Below are positions 49,849 through 58,725 of a DNA stretch of 64,000 nucleotides, in pieces. Source of the stretch: Candidatus Lindowbacteria bacterium RIFCSPLOWO2_12_FULL_62_27 (lineage in GTDB: Bacteria; Lindowbacteria; 2-12-FULL-62-27); contig MFPR01000043.1 in the NCBI GenBank assembly GCA_001784175.1, positions 124,001 to 188,000 of the forward strand, written 5' to 3'. The notes under the pieces were generated by a model. That model did no database searches, was not told the origin of the DNA, and saw only the letters and a list, made by a program, of their open reading frames with translations. Numbering within the stretch: the first letter of the stretch is position 1; each line of letters opens with the position of its first letter. The position numbers and the translations under genes are program-made.

Positions 49849-51056
49849 CGATGCTGCGGCCGGCCGCCCTCGTCCTGATGCTTCTCGCCAATCCCGCGTC
49901 TGACAGGCAGGCGGATCTGAAGAGCGCGCATGACGAGGTGATGCGGCAAATCCGGGCGCGCGAGGCGGAATATGAGCGCGAGCAGGAGACATTGAAAAAA
50001 ACAAAACGCGAGGCCGTGGATCTCGGCCGGAAGGAACGCGGGATCCTCAAGAAACTGGAAGCCGCCGAAAAGGCGTGGTCCAGGACCCGCGCGGAACTCG
50101 CGGTCCTTCAGCGGCAGATGGAGGCGCTGCAAAAGGATATTCTTCTGACGCAGGCGCAGTGGCAAACCGAACATTCCTCGCTCGAACACCGCGAGTGGCT
50201 CCTGGCCCGGCGCCTCAAGAACCTGTATCTCTACTCGGCCCGTTCGGGCCGCACGGCCGACCTGATCGCCTATGGGGACCTGTCGGTCTCCTTCGGGCTC
50301 AGGGAGGGTCTCCGGCGGGCGGCGGAATCGGATCACCGGCTCATCGGCCGGATCCGCCGGAAAAAACTGGAGATCGAAAAAATCCAGGACTTGCTCGCCG
50401 CCAAGGAATCCCGGCTCAGGGACGCGCAAAAGAAGAAGGCCTCGCTCGAACGCCGGCAGGATCAGGAACGCGCCCGGCGCCAGGAACTCCTGCGCGACGT
50501 CCGGAGCCGCCGCAGCGCGCTCGACGAAGTCGCCCGGCAGATCGAAATGGAAAGCGCCAATCTCAAGGTCCTCCTCGTGTCCCTCCAGGAACGGTCCCTC
50601 AAGCTCAAGGAACAGATGGCGTGGTACAGGAAGGAGTTCGAGGACAAGAAGGGAATCCTCATCTGGCCCGTCGAGCCCGCGGCCATCCGGGGCGTCCGGT
50701 CCTTCGGGAAAAATTTTGATGAGTCGATCGGCGCATGGCGGATGAACAAGGGAATTGACATTCTCACCGAAACGAATCAGAGTGTGAGGGCGGTCAGCAA
50801 GGGCGAAGTGGTGTTTGCCGATTTTATGGGCCGAATGGGGAACCTCGTCATCCTGTCCCACGGCGGCGACTATTTCACTCTCTATGCGCACCTGTCCGAA
50901 ATCGGCGTCACGCTCTCGAGCGTCCTCGAACAGGGCGCGCCGCTGGGCCGGGCGGGCAATACGGGACTCTTGGAGGAAACCGCCGTCCTGCACTTCGAGA
51001 TTCGCCGGGGCAGCCAGGCCATCGATCCCGAAAAATGGATGGGAAGGAGACCTTGA
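49845..51056 (+). CDS. EnvC-like murein hydrolase activator (coiled coil + degenerate LytM/M23)
   Basis: Long coiled coil; MNKGIDILTETNQSVRAVSKGEVVFADFMGRMGNLVILSHGGDYFTLYAHLSEIGV...AVLHFEIRRGSQAIDPEKWM. Confidence 0.88.
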   Translation: MTMLRPAALVLMLLANPASDRQADLKSAHDEVMRQIRAREAEYEREQETLKKTKREAVDLGRKERGILKKLEAAEKAWSRTRAELAVLQRQMEALQKDILLTQAQWQTEHSSLEHREWLLARRLKNLYLYSARSGRTADLIAYGDLSVSFGLREGLRRAAESDHRLIGRIRRKKLEIEKIQDLLAAKESRLRDAQKKKASLERRQDQERARRQELLRDVRSRRSALDEVARQIEMESANLKVLLVSLQERSLKLKEQMAWYRKEFEDKKGILIWPVEPAAIRGVRSFGKNFDESIGAWRMNKGIDILTETNQSVRAVSKGEVVFADFMGRMGNLVILSHGGDYFTLYAHLSEIGVTLSSVLEQGAPLGRAGNTGLLEETAVLHFEIRRGSQAIDPEKWMGRRP

Positions 51057-51058
51057 AC

Positions 51059-52480
51059 ATGAAGTTTCGTCTTTGGTTGGTTCCGCTCCTGGTCTTGAAT
51101 CTGATGGGCGCGGCCAGCGCTGAAAAAAAAGACCTCGATGACAATAATCTCGCCGCGTACCTCCAGCTCTTCAACCAGGTGCTCGAAAAAATACAGACCG
51201 GGTACTACGACACCGAAAAAATCAGGCCGGGGACCCTGATCCGCGCCGCCATCGACGGCATGCTCGACAGCCTCGACGACCAGTATACGCGGCTCATGGT
51301 GCCGGAAGACTACAAGGATATGCAGGTGAAAACGCAGGGCAAGTTCGGCGGGGTCGGGATGGTGATCGAAAAGGAGGATACGGCGATCCGCATCGTCTAT
51401 CCGATCGCCGGCACGCCCGCTTTTAACGCCGGCCTCCAGCCCGGCGACCTCATCATCGCCATCGAGGACCAGCTCACCGACACGATGGACGTCAGCGGCG
51501 CCGCGGACTTGCTTCGCGGCACGCCCGGAACCGAAGTCCGCGTGACGGCGATGCATGGGAAGAAAAAATTCGATCTGACGCTGAAGCGGGCGACGATCCC
51601 GATCGAAAGCGTCACCGCCGACGTCATTGACACCGCGCTGGGCATCCATTACCTCCGCGTCAAGGATTTCACCGAACACAGCGCCAGGGACGTGGAACAG
51701 GCCCTCAAGGATCTCGCGTCGCGCGGGCTCGCGGCGCTCATCCTCGACCTGAGAAACAATCCGGGCGGGCTGCTCGAATCGGCGTCGGATATTTCGGATC
51801 TCTTCGTCGACACCGGACTCCTCGTCTACACCAAGGGACGGCTCAACAGCCAGAACCGGACCTTCCCGGCCAGCGCGCGGAACGACTTCACGACCTTCCC
51901 GGTCGTCGTCGTCACCAACGGCCATACGGCCAGCGGCGCCGAAATTCTCGCCGGCGCCATCCGCGACAGCGGCCGTGGCGTCATCGTCGGCACCCGCACG
52001 TTCGGCAAGGGCGTCGTCCAGTCGGTCTATGACCATCTGATCCTCGACTATGCCGTGACCGTCACGACCGCCACCTATTACACGCCGAGCGGCGCGATGA
52101 TCCACAAGAAGGGCATCCCGCCCGACATCGAGGTCGAACAGCCGCCGATCCCGAAGGAGATTCAGGAGGCGCTCTACAAGATCCGCGGCGAGGACATCAT
52201 CCTGGAGTTCTCCAAGAACCGGGAGAGTTTCGCCGAGTCCGATGTCAAGGACATCGTCAAGACGATCCAGTCGAAAAAAATGGAGGTCCCGGAACCCTAC
52301 ATTCGATACCTGCTCAAGGAACAGTTCATGAGGAAAAAGGGCAAGAATGTCGTCTTCGATCTCGACACCGACATCCAGCTCCAGCGCGCCATGCAGATCG
52401 CCAGCACGTTCCTCCGGGTCTACAAGGGCTCCCGCGCGCAAAATCCCCTGTCGGCGCCGGTGGTCTCGCGGGAGAAATGA
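51059..52480 (+). CDS. S41 carboxyl-terminal processing peptidase
   Basis: PDZ GKFGGVGMVI..AFNAGLQPGDLIIAIE; LDLRNNPGGLLESA; Ser in TASGAE 25 aa before Lys in FGKGVVQS. Confidence 0.95.
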   Translation: MKFRLWLVPLLVLNLMGAASAEKKDLDDNNLAAYLQLFNQVLEKIQTGYYDTEKIRPGTLIRAAIDGMLDSLDDQYTRLMVPEDYKDMQVKTQGKFGGVGMVIEKEDTAIRIVYPIAGTPAFNAGLQPGDLIIAIEDQLTDTMDVSGAADLLRGTPGTEVRVTAMHGKKKFDLTLKRATIPIESVTADVIDTALGIHYLRVKDFTEHSARDVEQALKDLASRGLAALILDLRNNPGGLLESASDISDLFVDTGLLVYTKGRLNSQNRTFPASARNDFTTFPVVVVTNGHTASGAEILAGAIRDSGRGVIVGTRTFGKGVVQSVYDHLILDYAVTVTTATYYTPSGAMIHKKGIPPDIEVEQPPIPKEIQEALYKIRGEDIILEFSKNRESFAESDVKDIVKTIQSKKMEVPEPYIRYLLKEQFMRKKGKNVVFDLDTDIQLQRAMQIASTFLRVYKGSRAQNPLSAPVVSREK

Positions 52481-52493
52481 TTGTCAGGTATCC

Positions 52494-52520
52494 CCCTCTC
52501 CTGCCATAGGCGGGAGAGGG
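52494..52520. repeat. Intergenic perfect-type hairpin
   Basis: CCCTCTCCTGCC-ATA-GGCGGGAGAGGG: 12-bp stem with one G-U wobble, 3-nt loop. Confidence 0.8.
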
Positions 52521-52536
52521 TGGCCCGGTTCATCGT

Positions 52537-53337
52537 ATGACCCGCGGCGCTGCGCTGGCTCTCTTGGGGGTCACCGTCGCGCTGGGCTATGTCTTTTTTT
52601 CTCTACCTACCGAATCTCCCCGCCCCGCGCCCGATCCGCCGCTCCCGACAACGGGGCCGACGCCGGCGGCCGTCCCCAGAATCGCCATCGTGGTGGACGA
52701 CTTCGGCGCAACCTGGCGTCTCGTCGACCGGTTTCTCGCGCTGCCGCCGGAAATCGGCATCGCGGTCATCCCGCATCTGCATGAGAGCGCGAGAGTCGCA
52801 AGGGAGGCCCGGGCCCGCGGATTTGACGTCCTCCTGCACCAGCCGATGGAACCGAAGGAGTTTCCGAAGGAGAATCCCGGCAAATACGGGATTTATCTCT
52901 GGCAGGGCCGCGAGGAGGTTGCGGCGATATTGAACGAAAACATCAAATCCCTCGGCGTCCCCATCGCCGGCGTCAACAACCACATGGGTTCCCGCGCCAC
53001 GTCCCACCGCCCCCTCATGGAGGCCTTCTTCGAGGCGTTCCCCCGCGGCCTCGTCTTCCTCGACAGCCGCACCTCGTCCGAATCGGTCGCCTATGACGTC
53101 GCGTGCGCACACGGCATCCCTGCGCTCAAAAATAATATTTTCCTCGACGCGTCGCCCGACCCCGCCGAAATCGAGCGGGCGTTCGATCAGTTGCTCCGCC
53201 AGGCCCAAAAACGCGGCGCCGCTGTCGCCATCGGCCACGTCCACTCCACCGCCACCCTGGAACTTCTCGAATCCCGACTCCCCCGCCTCGCCGCCGAAGG
53301 CGTCCGGCTGGTCCGCCTCAAGGACCTCATATCATGA
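52537..53337 (+). CDS. Divergent polysaccharide deacetylase family protein
   Basis: IAIVVDDFGATWRLVDRFLALPPEIGIAVIPHL, GVNNHMGSRATSH, FLDSRTSSESVAYDVA. Confidence 0.92.
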   Translation: MTRGAALALLGVTVALGYVFFSLPTESPRPAPDPPLPTTGPTPAAVPRIAIVVDDFGATWRLVDRFLALPPEIGIAVIPHLHESARVAREARARGFDVLLHQPMEPKEFPKENPGKYGIYLWQGREEVAAILNENIKSLGVPIAGVNNHMGSRATSHRPLMEAFFEAFPRGLVFLDSRTSSESVAYDVACAHGIPALKNNIFLDASPDPAEIERAFDQLLRQAQKRGAAVAIGHVHSTATLELLESRLPRLAAEGVRLVRLKDLIS

Positions 53338-53358
53338 TATCACTTTGAGGTGAGCGGT

Positions 53359-54417
53359 ATGAATGTACTGGGGATCGAGACATCGTGCGATGAGACGTCG
53401 GCGGCGGTGTATGCGGCGCGGCCGGATGGGGCCGGTGATTTGAAGTCGAACGTCGTCGCGTCGCAGGTGGACCTGCACGCGCGGTTCGGCGGGGTCGTGC
53501 CGGAGCTGTCGGCGCGGGCGCATGTGGAGCGGTTGCCGGCGATCGTGGCGGAGGCGCTGAGTCGGGCGGGGTGCGCCTTTTGCGATGTCGATGCCGTTGC
53601 GGTCACGTCGAGACCCGGCCTCCTGTCGGCGCTCCTCGCCGGCGTGTCCTACGCGCGGGGACTTGCGATCGCGCTGGACCGGCCGGTGTATGCGGTCGAC
53701 CATGTGAAGGCGCATGTGGCGGCGGCGTTTTTGCCGGCATCGCCCGAGACCCCTGAGTTTCAGCCTCTCGCCCCCGGCGATCTTCCCGCGCTCGCAATGG
53801 TGGCGTCCGGCGGGCATACCGTTCTGCTGAAAATGAATGGCCCGACGGCCTTTGACGTCCTCGGGACCACACGGGACGACGCCGTGGGCGAGGCCTTTGA
53901 CAAAGTCGGCCATCTTCTCGGTCTCCCATTTCCCGGCGGGCCAGAGATCGAGCGTGCGGCGGCCGGTGGAGATCCAGACGCGTTTTCTTTTCCAATCGGC
54001 GTCATTCGCGGCCATCCGCTCGATTTTTCGTTCAGCGGGTTGAAGACGGCCGTACTCTACGCGATGGCGAAACTTCCTGCGCGCGCCCGCCGCCGCCGTG
54101 TCGCGGACCTGGCCGCCTCCTTTCAGAAGGCCGCGATCGCCGCGCTGGTCCGCCGGGCGGTGGCTGCCGGCAGAGAGACGCAGATCCGCGCGTTCGTTCT
54201 GTGCGGCGGCGTGGCCGCCAACCACGCACTGCGCGCCGCCATGTCCGCGGCGCTCGCCACCGAAGGCGCCCGTCTCACCGTGCCGCCGGTCCGGTATTGC
54301 GGCGACACCGCCGCGCAAGTCGCGCGCTTCGCGGCCTTCCAGATCGCCGAAGGCGCTCCGCCCGCCGATCCCGGCCTTGACGCCTGCGCCACTTCGGAAC
54401 TGTTTGCCCTGCAGTGA
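53359..54417 (+). CDS. tsaD: tRNA N6-adenosine threonylcarbamoyltransferase
   Basis: VLGIETSCDETSAAVY, VVPELSARAHVERL, VASGGHTVLL, FVLCGGVAANHALR. Confidence 0.96.
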   Translation: MNVLGIETSCDETSAAVYAARPDGAGDLKSNVVASQVDLHARFGGVVPELSARAHVERLPAIVAEALSRAGCAFCDVDAVAVTSRPGLLSALLAGVSYARGLAIALDRPVYAVDHVKAHVAAAFLPASPETPEFQPLAPGDLPALAMVASGGHTVLLKMNGPTAFDVLGTTRDDAVGEAFDKVGHLLGLPFPGGPEIERAAAGGDPDAFSFPIGVIRGHPLDFSFSGLKTAVLYAMAKLPARARRRRVADLAASFQKAAIAALVRRAVAAGRETQIRAFVLCGGVAANHALRAAMSAALATEGARLTVPPVRYCGDTAAQVARFAAFQIAEGAPPADPGLDACATSELFALQ

Positions 54418-56081
54418 CGAAGATCGAGTCCTGCGCGGTTTTTTATGTTTCGATCCTGCTCCTCTTATTCCTCTGGTGGCCTCCGGAGGTTTACACCGGC
54501 CTGAAATGGGCGGCCAACGCCTTCCTGTTTCTGTTCCTGCTGATGGCCGCATTGGGTTCGGATGGAAGTTCGGCCTCGAGTGCGCGCAGCGCGCTCAAAC
54601 CCGTCCTGGCCGGCTCGTTTTTTTTCATCTTCCTCGTTGTTTCAACGGCCGCCGGCGTCGACGCCTACCGGAGCGCCGAAACACTTCTCGGGTATTCCGC
54701 CGTATTCGCCTTTGCGTTCGGCCTCCGTCTCGTGCGCGGGCAGACGTTAGCCGGCCGGCTGGAAACAATCTTTTTGTGCGTGGCGGCCGCGCTCGGACTC
54801 TACGGCCTCTACCAGTACGTGTACCTCCTGCCGGAACTGGTGGCCAGTCCCGAGGCGTGGTCCGGCCTTTCGAAGGATGAGCTTTTTCCGGTCCTGACGC
54901 GGATGGCGGGCGGCCGGGTTTTTTCCCGGTTTGCGCTTCCCTCGACGTTTTCCTGCGTGCTCCTCGCCGCGGTTCCTTTCCTGGACCATCGGATCCGCCA
55001 TTCGGAGACCCTCTGGCCCTGGTCGTTGTTGCTTCTCTTGACCACCCTCAATCTGATCCTGGCGCGGTCCTTCGCCGCCGTGTTGTTGTTCTGCCTGTAC
55101 TGGTGGGCCGATGCCTGGATTCGCCATCCGGCGGCGCGATGGAAGGTTTCAGCGCCGGCGGCGGCCGCGTGCGTCCTGGCGATTTTCCTGTTGAGGCCCG
55201 AATCCCTTCTCGACGTTTCGGCCCCGGCCAATCCCATTGTCCTCCGCTGGGCGAACTGGAAAGTGGCTGTCCATGAATGGATGTCGGCGCCGTGGTTCGG
55301 CGTGGGCCCGGGCAATTTCTCGCTGTTGTTTCCGGCCTACACGTCCGGCCTGACCGAAACGCGATACGCCCATGGATTTCACATGACGATCCTCGCGGAA
55401 ACCGGACTCGCCGGCCTGGCAACCGCCGTTGCGCTCCTGGCGTATCTGGCGGGCTGGATCCGGCGTGCTGGCCCGTCCACGCCGGCGTTGGCGAGCCTGG
55501 CCCTGGTTCTGGCATACTCGCTGGTCGACATTGTTTTTGAATTGCCGTCGCTCTCGTTTCTCTTCTTCCTCCTTCTCGGCCTCACGATCCCGGCGCCTGT
55601 CGAACCCGGCCGCTCCGTTCGACGGGCAATGGCGGCCTTCGCCGCCGCCGGCGTCGCGTTCTCGCTTGTCCTTTACTTCGCGGATGGCTACTATGAACAA
55701 GGCATGAACGCGCTCACGTCGACTCGATCCTCCCGGCAGACGTATCAGGCGGCCGGCCGGCATTTTGAACGGGCCGGCCGGCTGTGGCCCGCCGCGCGCG
55801 TCGATGCGGCGCGCGGTCAAGGCGAGCTGGCGCTCGCCCGCGTTGAACATAACCTCCACCGGTTGAACGCCGCCCTTCACCACCTGACGAATGCCGTCGC
55901 GAAAAGCCCGGCCACCGTGAATTACCGGGTGGCGCTGGCCGAAACGCTCCTCGAGATGGGCGACCCCGCGCGGGCGCTCATCCATTTCAAAGAGGCGGCC
56001 CGGCTCGACCCGCGCGGCCCCCATGCCGGGCGGTACACAAAGATTCTCCTCGACCAGATGCCCGCCCCTCCTGTCCCGTGA
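54414..56081 (+). CDS. O-antigen ligase-like (Wzy_C) membrane protein with C-terminal TPR
   Basis: Multi-TM; WMSAPWFGVGPGNFSLLFPAY...YAHGFHMTILAETGLAGLATAVALL; TPR tail. Confidence 0.85.
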   Translation: MTKIESCAVFYVSILLLLFLWWPPEVYTGLKWAANAFLFLFLLMAALGSDGSSASSARSALKPVLAGSFFFIFLVVSTAAGVDAYRSAETLLGYSAVFAFAFGLRLVRGQTLAGRLETIFLCVAAALGLYGLYQYVYLLPELVASPEAWSGLSKDELFPVLTRMAGGRVFSRFALPSTFSCVLLAAVPFLDHRIRHSETLWPWSLLLLLTTLNLILARSFAAVLLFCLYWWADAWIRHPAARWKVSAPAAAACVLAIFLLRPESLLDVSAPANPIVLRWANWKVAVHEWMSAPWFGVGPGNFSLLFPAYTSGLTETRYAHGFHMTILAETGLAGLATAVALLAYLAGWIRRAGPSTPALASLALVLAYSLVDIVFELPSLSFLFFLLLGLTIPAPVEPGRSVRRAMAAFAAAGVAFSLVLYFADGYYEQGMNALTSTRSSRQTYQAAGRHFERAGRLWPAARVDAARGQGELALARVEHNLHRLNAALHHLTNAVAKSPATVNYRVALAETLLEMGDPARALIHFKEAARLDPRGPHAGRYTKILLDQMPAPPVP

Positions 56082-57601
56082 TCCTCGAACAGCTTCTGAA
56101 ACTGTTGACCGATTCATCGAGCGACCCGGAGGGACAACTGCGGATCCTGGCCCGGCACACCCAGGAGTCGCTCGATGCATCTTTCGTCGAACTTCGAATG
56201 GACGGAATGCCCGTCATCCGCCTGGGCGACGGCGCCGCCGACGCCCGGCGATATCCCATCAGCTCGGGCAACCGGACCGTCGGCGAACTGACGCTCGCGC
56301 CGGTCCCGGAGGACGACCCGGACCAGTTGGCCGCGATCGTGCGGTGCGCGGAAGTCATCTATCGGCTGCGGGCCGGCTACGTCGACACGCTGACCGGTCT
56401 CTACAACCGCCGCCGCCTCGACATGGAGATGGAGGCGCTTGCGCTGTCGGACGAGCCGGTGACGATCGCCATGCTCGACATTGATCACTTCAAGCACGTC
56501 AACGACACGCATGGCCATCCGGCCGGCGACGCCGTCCTGAAACAATTTTCGGCCCGGCTGGCTGCGTGCCTCCCGGCGGGCGGGTTTCTGGCGCGGTACG
56601 GCGGCGAAGAGTTCTGCGTGATTCTCCGGGAGGTGGACGAGCCGGCCGGCGTGGAGACCGTCGAGCGGATGCGCCATGCGGTTTCCTTGGAGCCGGTGCG
56701 CGCGGAAAAACGCGAGATTCAAATCACCTCCAGCGCCGGCGTCGCCTTCGGGTCCGCCCGGCAGGCACGCGAACTCTTGGGCATGGCCGACCAGGCGCTC
56801 TACGCGGCGAAGACCGGCGGCCGCAATCAGTCGGTCCGGTCCGCGGACCTGTCGCGGCGCCGCGCGACGCAGCTTTTTCGGAAACGATTCCGCCGCCTCC
56901 TCGACCGGCCCCTCCTTGATCTTGCGTGGTTCGGCCAGCGGGTGATCGGCCTGGACCGGAACACGGACCGGCTCTCGTGCGTGGACTACTTCGGCGGTGT
57001 CGTCCCCGTCAGCCGTCCGTTTCGCGGCGCGCTTTCGTTCGCGCGGCTCGGCAAAAAAACGTTCTGGGTTCCCGCCGATGAACGTGGCGTGCGGGTCGCG
57101 GAAGGCGGCGCCGTCCTCCGGGGCGCGCTGGATCTTTCTGAACTTCGGCGTGTCTATATCGACCAGCGCGCCTCCCGGCTGTATCTGATCGATCGCGCGG
57201 GCCGGACGCTGTATGCGTCCGACCCGCAACTTCGGCGGACGCGCACGATCGTTTTTCCGGACGAGGCCGCATCCAAAACACGGAGCCTCACCGCCGTCCT
57301 GGCGGCGGGACGCGGCCTGCTGGTGCTGGACGCGCTGACCCGCCGGATTTTCGTGTTCGACCGCCAGTCTCTGTCGTACCGAAAATCCTGGACATTGCCG
57401 GCCGCGGGCTATGAGATCTGTCTGTGTTATCTCACGACGCTGAAACTTCTCCTGGTTTCCGGCGCCGACGGCGCGCGGCTCTTTTCTCCCGACGGCTCGC
57501 TCGTGGAGGAAACCGACTTGCCGGTCATCTCGGCCTACGACCATCCGCTGGTCGGCCTCGTCCTCTCGACACCGGACGAAACAGTGCTGGTCCGATCATG
57601 A
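56078..57601 (+). CDS. GGDEF protein with C-terminal beta-propeller-like region
   Basis: DTLTGLYNRRRLDMEM, FLARYGGEEFCVIL; then repeated beta strands (LYLIDRAGRTLYASD; IFVFDRQSLSYRK). Confidence 0.85.
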   Translation: MILEQLLKLLTDSSSDPEGQLRILARHTQESLDASFVELRMDGMPVIRLGDGAADARRYPISSGNRTVGELTLAPVPEDDPDQLAAIVRCAEVIYRLRAGYVDTLTGLYNRRRLDMEMEALALSDEPVTIAMLDIDHFKHVNDTHGHPAGDAVLKQFSARLAACLPAGGFLARYGGEEFCVILREVDEPAGVETVERMRHAVSLEPVRAEKREIQITSSAGVAFGSARQARELLGMADQALYAAKTGGRNQSVRSADLSRRRATQLFRKRFRRLLDRPLLDLAWFGQRVIGLDRNTDRLSCVDYFGGVVPVSRPFRGALSFARLGKKTFWVPADERGVRVAEGGAVLRGALDLSELRRVYIDQRASRLYLIDRAGRTLYASDPQLRRTRTIVFPDEAASKTRSLTAVLAAGRGLLVLDALTRRIFVFDRQSLSYRKSWTLPAAGYEICLCYLTTLKLLLVSGADGARLFSPDGSLVEETDLPVISAYDHPLVGLVLSTPDETVLVRS

Positions 57602-58719
57602 ACCGCCTCTTGCTGATTGCCTTTTTCCTGTTGCCCATGACCGCCGGCGAATGTCTCGGCTGGGGACTGACCGGCCACAAATTGGTGACCGACCGCGCGG
57701 TTCGCCTGTTGCCGACCGAACTTCAGGATTTCTACTGGGCCAACCGCCACGTTCTCGCGGACCTGTGCGTTCATCCGGACCTGCGCAAGGACTGGGACCG
57801 CGCGGAAGGGCCAAAACACTACATCGATCTCGAAGGCTATCCGGACGATCTGCCGCAGCGGCGTGAGGACGCCATCCGCCGGTTCGGGATGGACAAACTG
57901 ACGGACAGCGGCTGGGTCCCGTGGAACACGCAGGAGGTGTACCAAAACCTCGTGAGCGCGATGCGCCGGAAAGACTATCCGGACATCCTGCGCCTCTCCG
58001 GCGACCTGTCCCACTACGTCGCCGATCTGCACGTGCCGCTGCACACGACCGTCAATTACGACGGCCAGCTCACAACGGACACCGGCGTTCACGCGCGGTT
58101 CGAGTCGCGCCTCGTCGACCTCTTTCCGGACGCGCTGCCGTTCGAGCCGAAACCCGCCGCGCGCATCCAGGACGTTCCGACCCGCCTCTGGGCGATTCTC
58201 CTCGCGTCAACGACGGCGGTCGATGACGTCTTTGAATCGGACCGCCGCAGCACCGGCGCCGACCCAGCCGATGGCTATAGCATCGCCAAAGCGCGCCAAA
58301 ACTTCGGGCCCCTCGCGGCGCGCCGCCTCAACGACGCGGCCCACGAAGTCGCCTCGTTCTGGTACACCGCATGGGTCGAAGCCGGCCGGCCCAAATTGCC
58401 ATGGGCGGATTTTTCGGCGCTCGTGAAACCCAAAACATATCCCTACGGCGAACTCCTCTTTTACGCCGGCCGATACACGCAGGAGATTCCGCCGGACTGG
58501 CCGCTGATCGTCCGGGACGCATTCCGCCGGATCGAGGATTATCTGCGACTCGCCACGCCCGTCCGCGTCGCCAAAGTCCACTGGTCCCAGACCGCCCGCG
58601 ACCCGGCCCTCCGGGTCACGGCGCTGGAAACAACGGCGCCCGTGGACGAAAAGGCCTGCGTCCAGGCGCTCCGAAGGCTCCTCGTGGAAGTGAAGGTCAA
58701 GTTCTCAGCGGAGGAATAA
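57598..58719 (+). CDS. Zinc-dependent phospholipase C / S1-P1-nuclease-like secreted protein
   Basis: CLGWGLTGHKLVTDRAVRLLP, LSGDLSHYVADLHVPLHTTVNYDGQ. Confidence 0.8.
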   Translation: MNRLLLIAFFLLPMTAGECLGWGLTGHKLVTDRAVRLLPTELQDFYWANRHVLADLCVHPDLRKDWDRAEGPKHYIDLEGYPDDLPQRREDAIRRFGMDKLTDSGWVPWNTQEVYQNLVSAMRRKDYPDILRLSGDLSHYVADLHVPLHTTVNYDGQLTTDTGVHARFESRLVDLFPDALPFEPKPAARIQDVPTRLWAILLASTTAVDDVFESDRRSTGADPADGYSIAKARQNFGPLAARRLNDAAHEVASFWYTAWVEAGRPKLPWADFSALVKPKTYPYGELLFYAGRYTQEIPPDWPLIVRDAFRRIEDYLRLATPVRVAKVHWSQTARDPALRVTALETTAPVDEKACVQALRRLLVEVKVKFSAEE

Positions 58720-58725
58720 CAAGGC

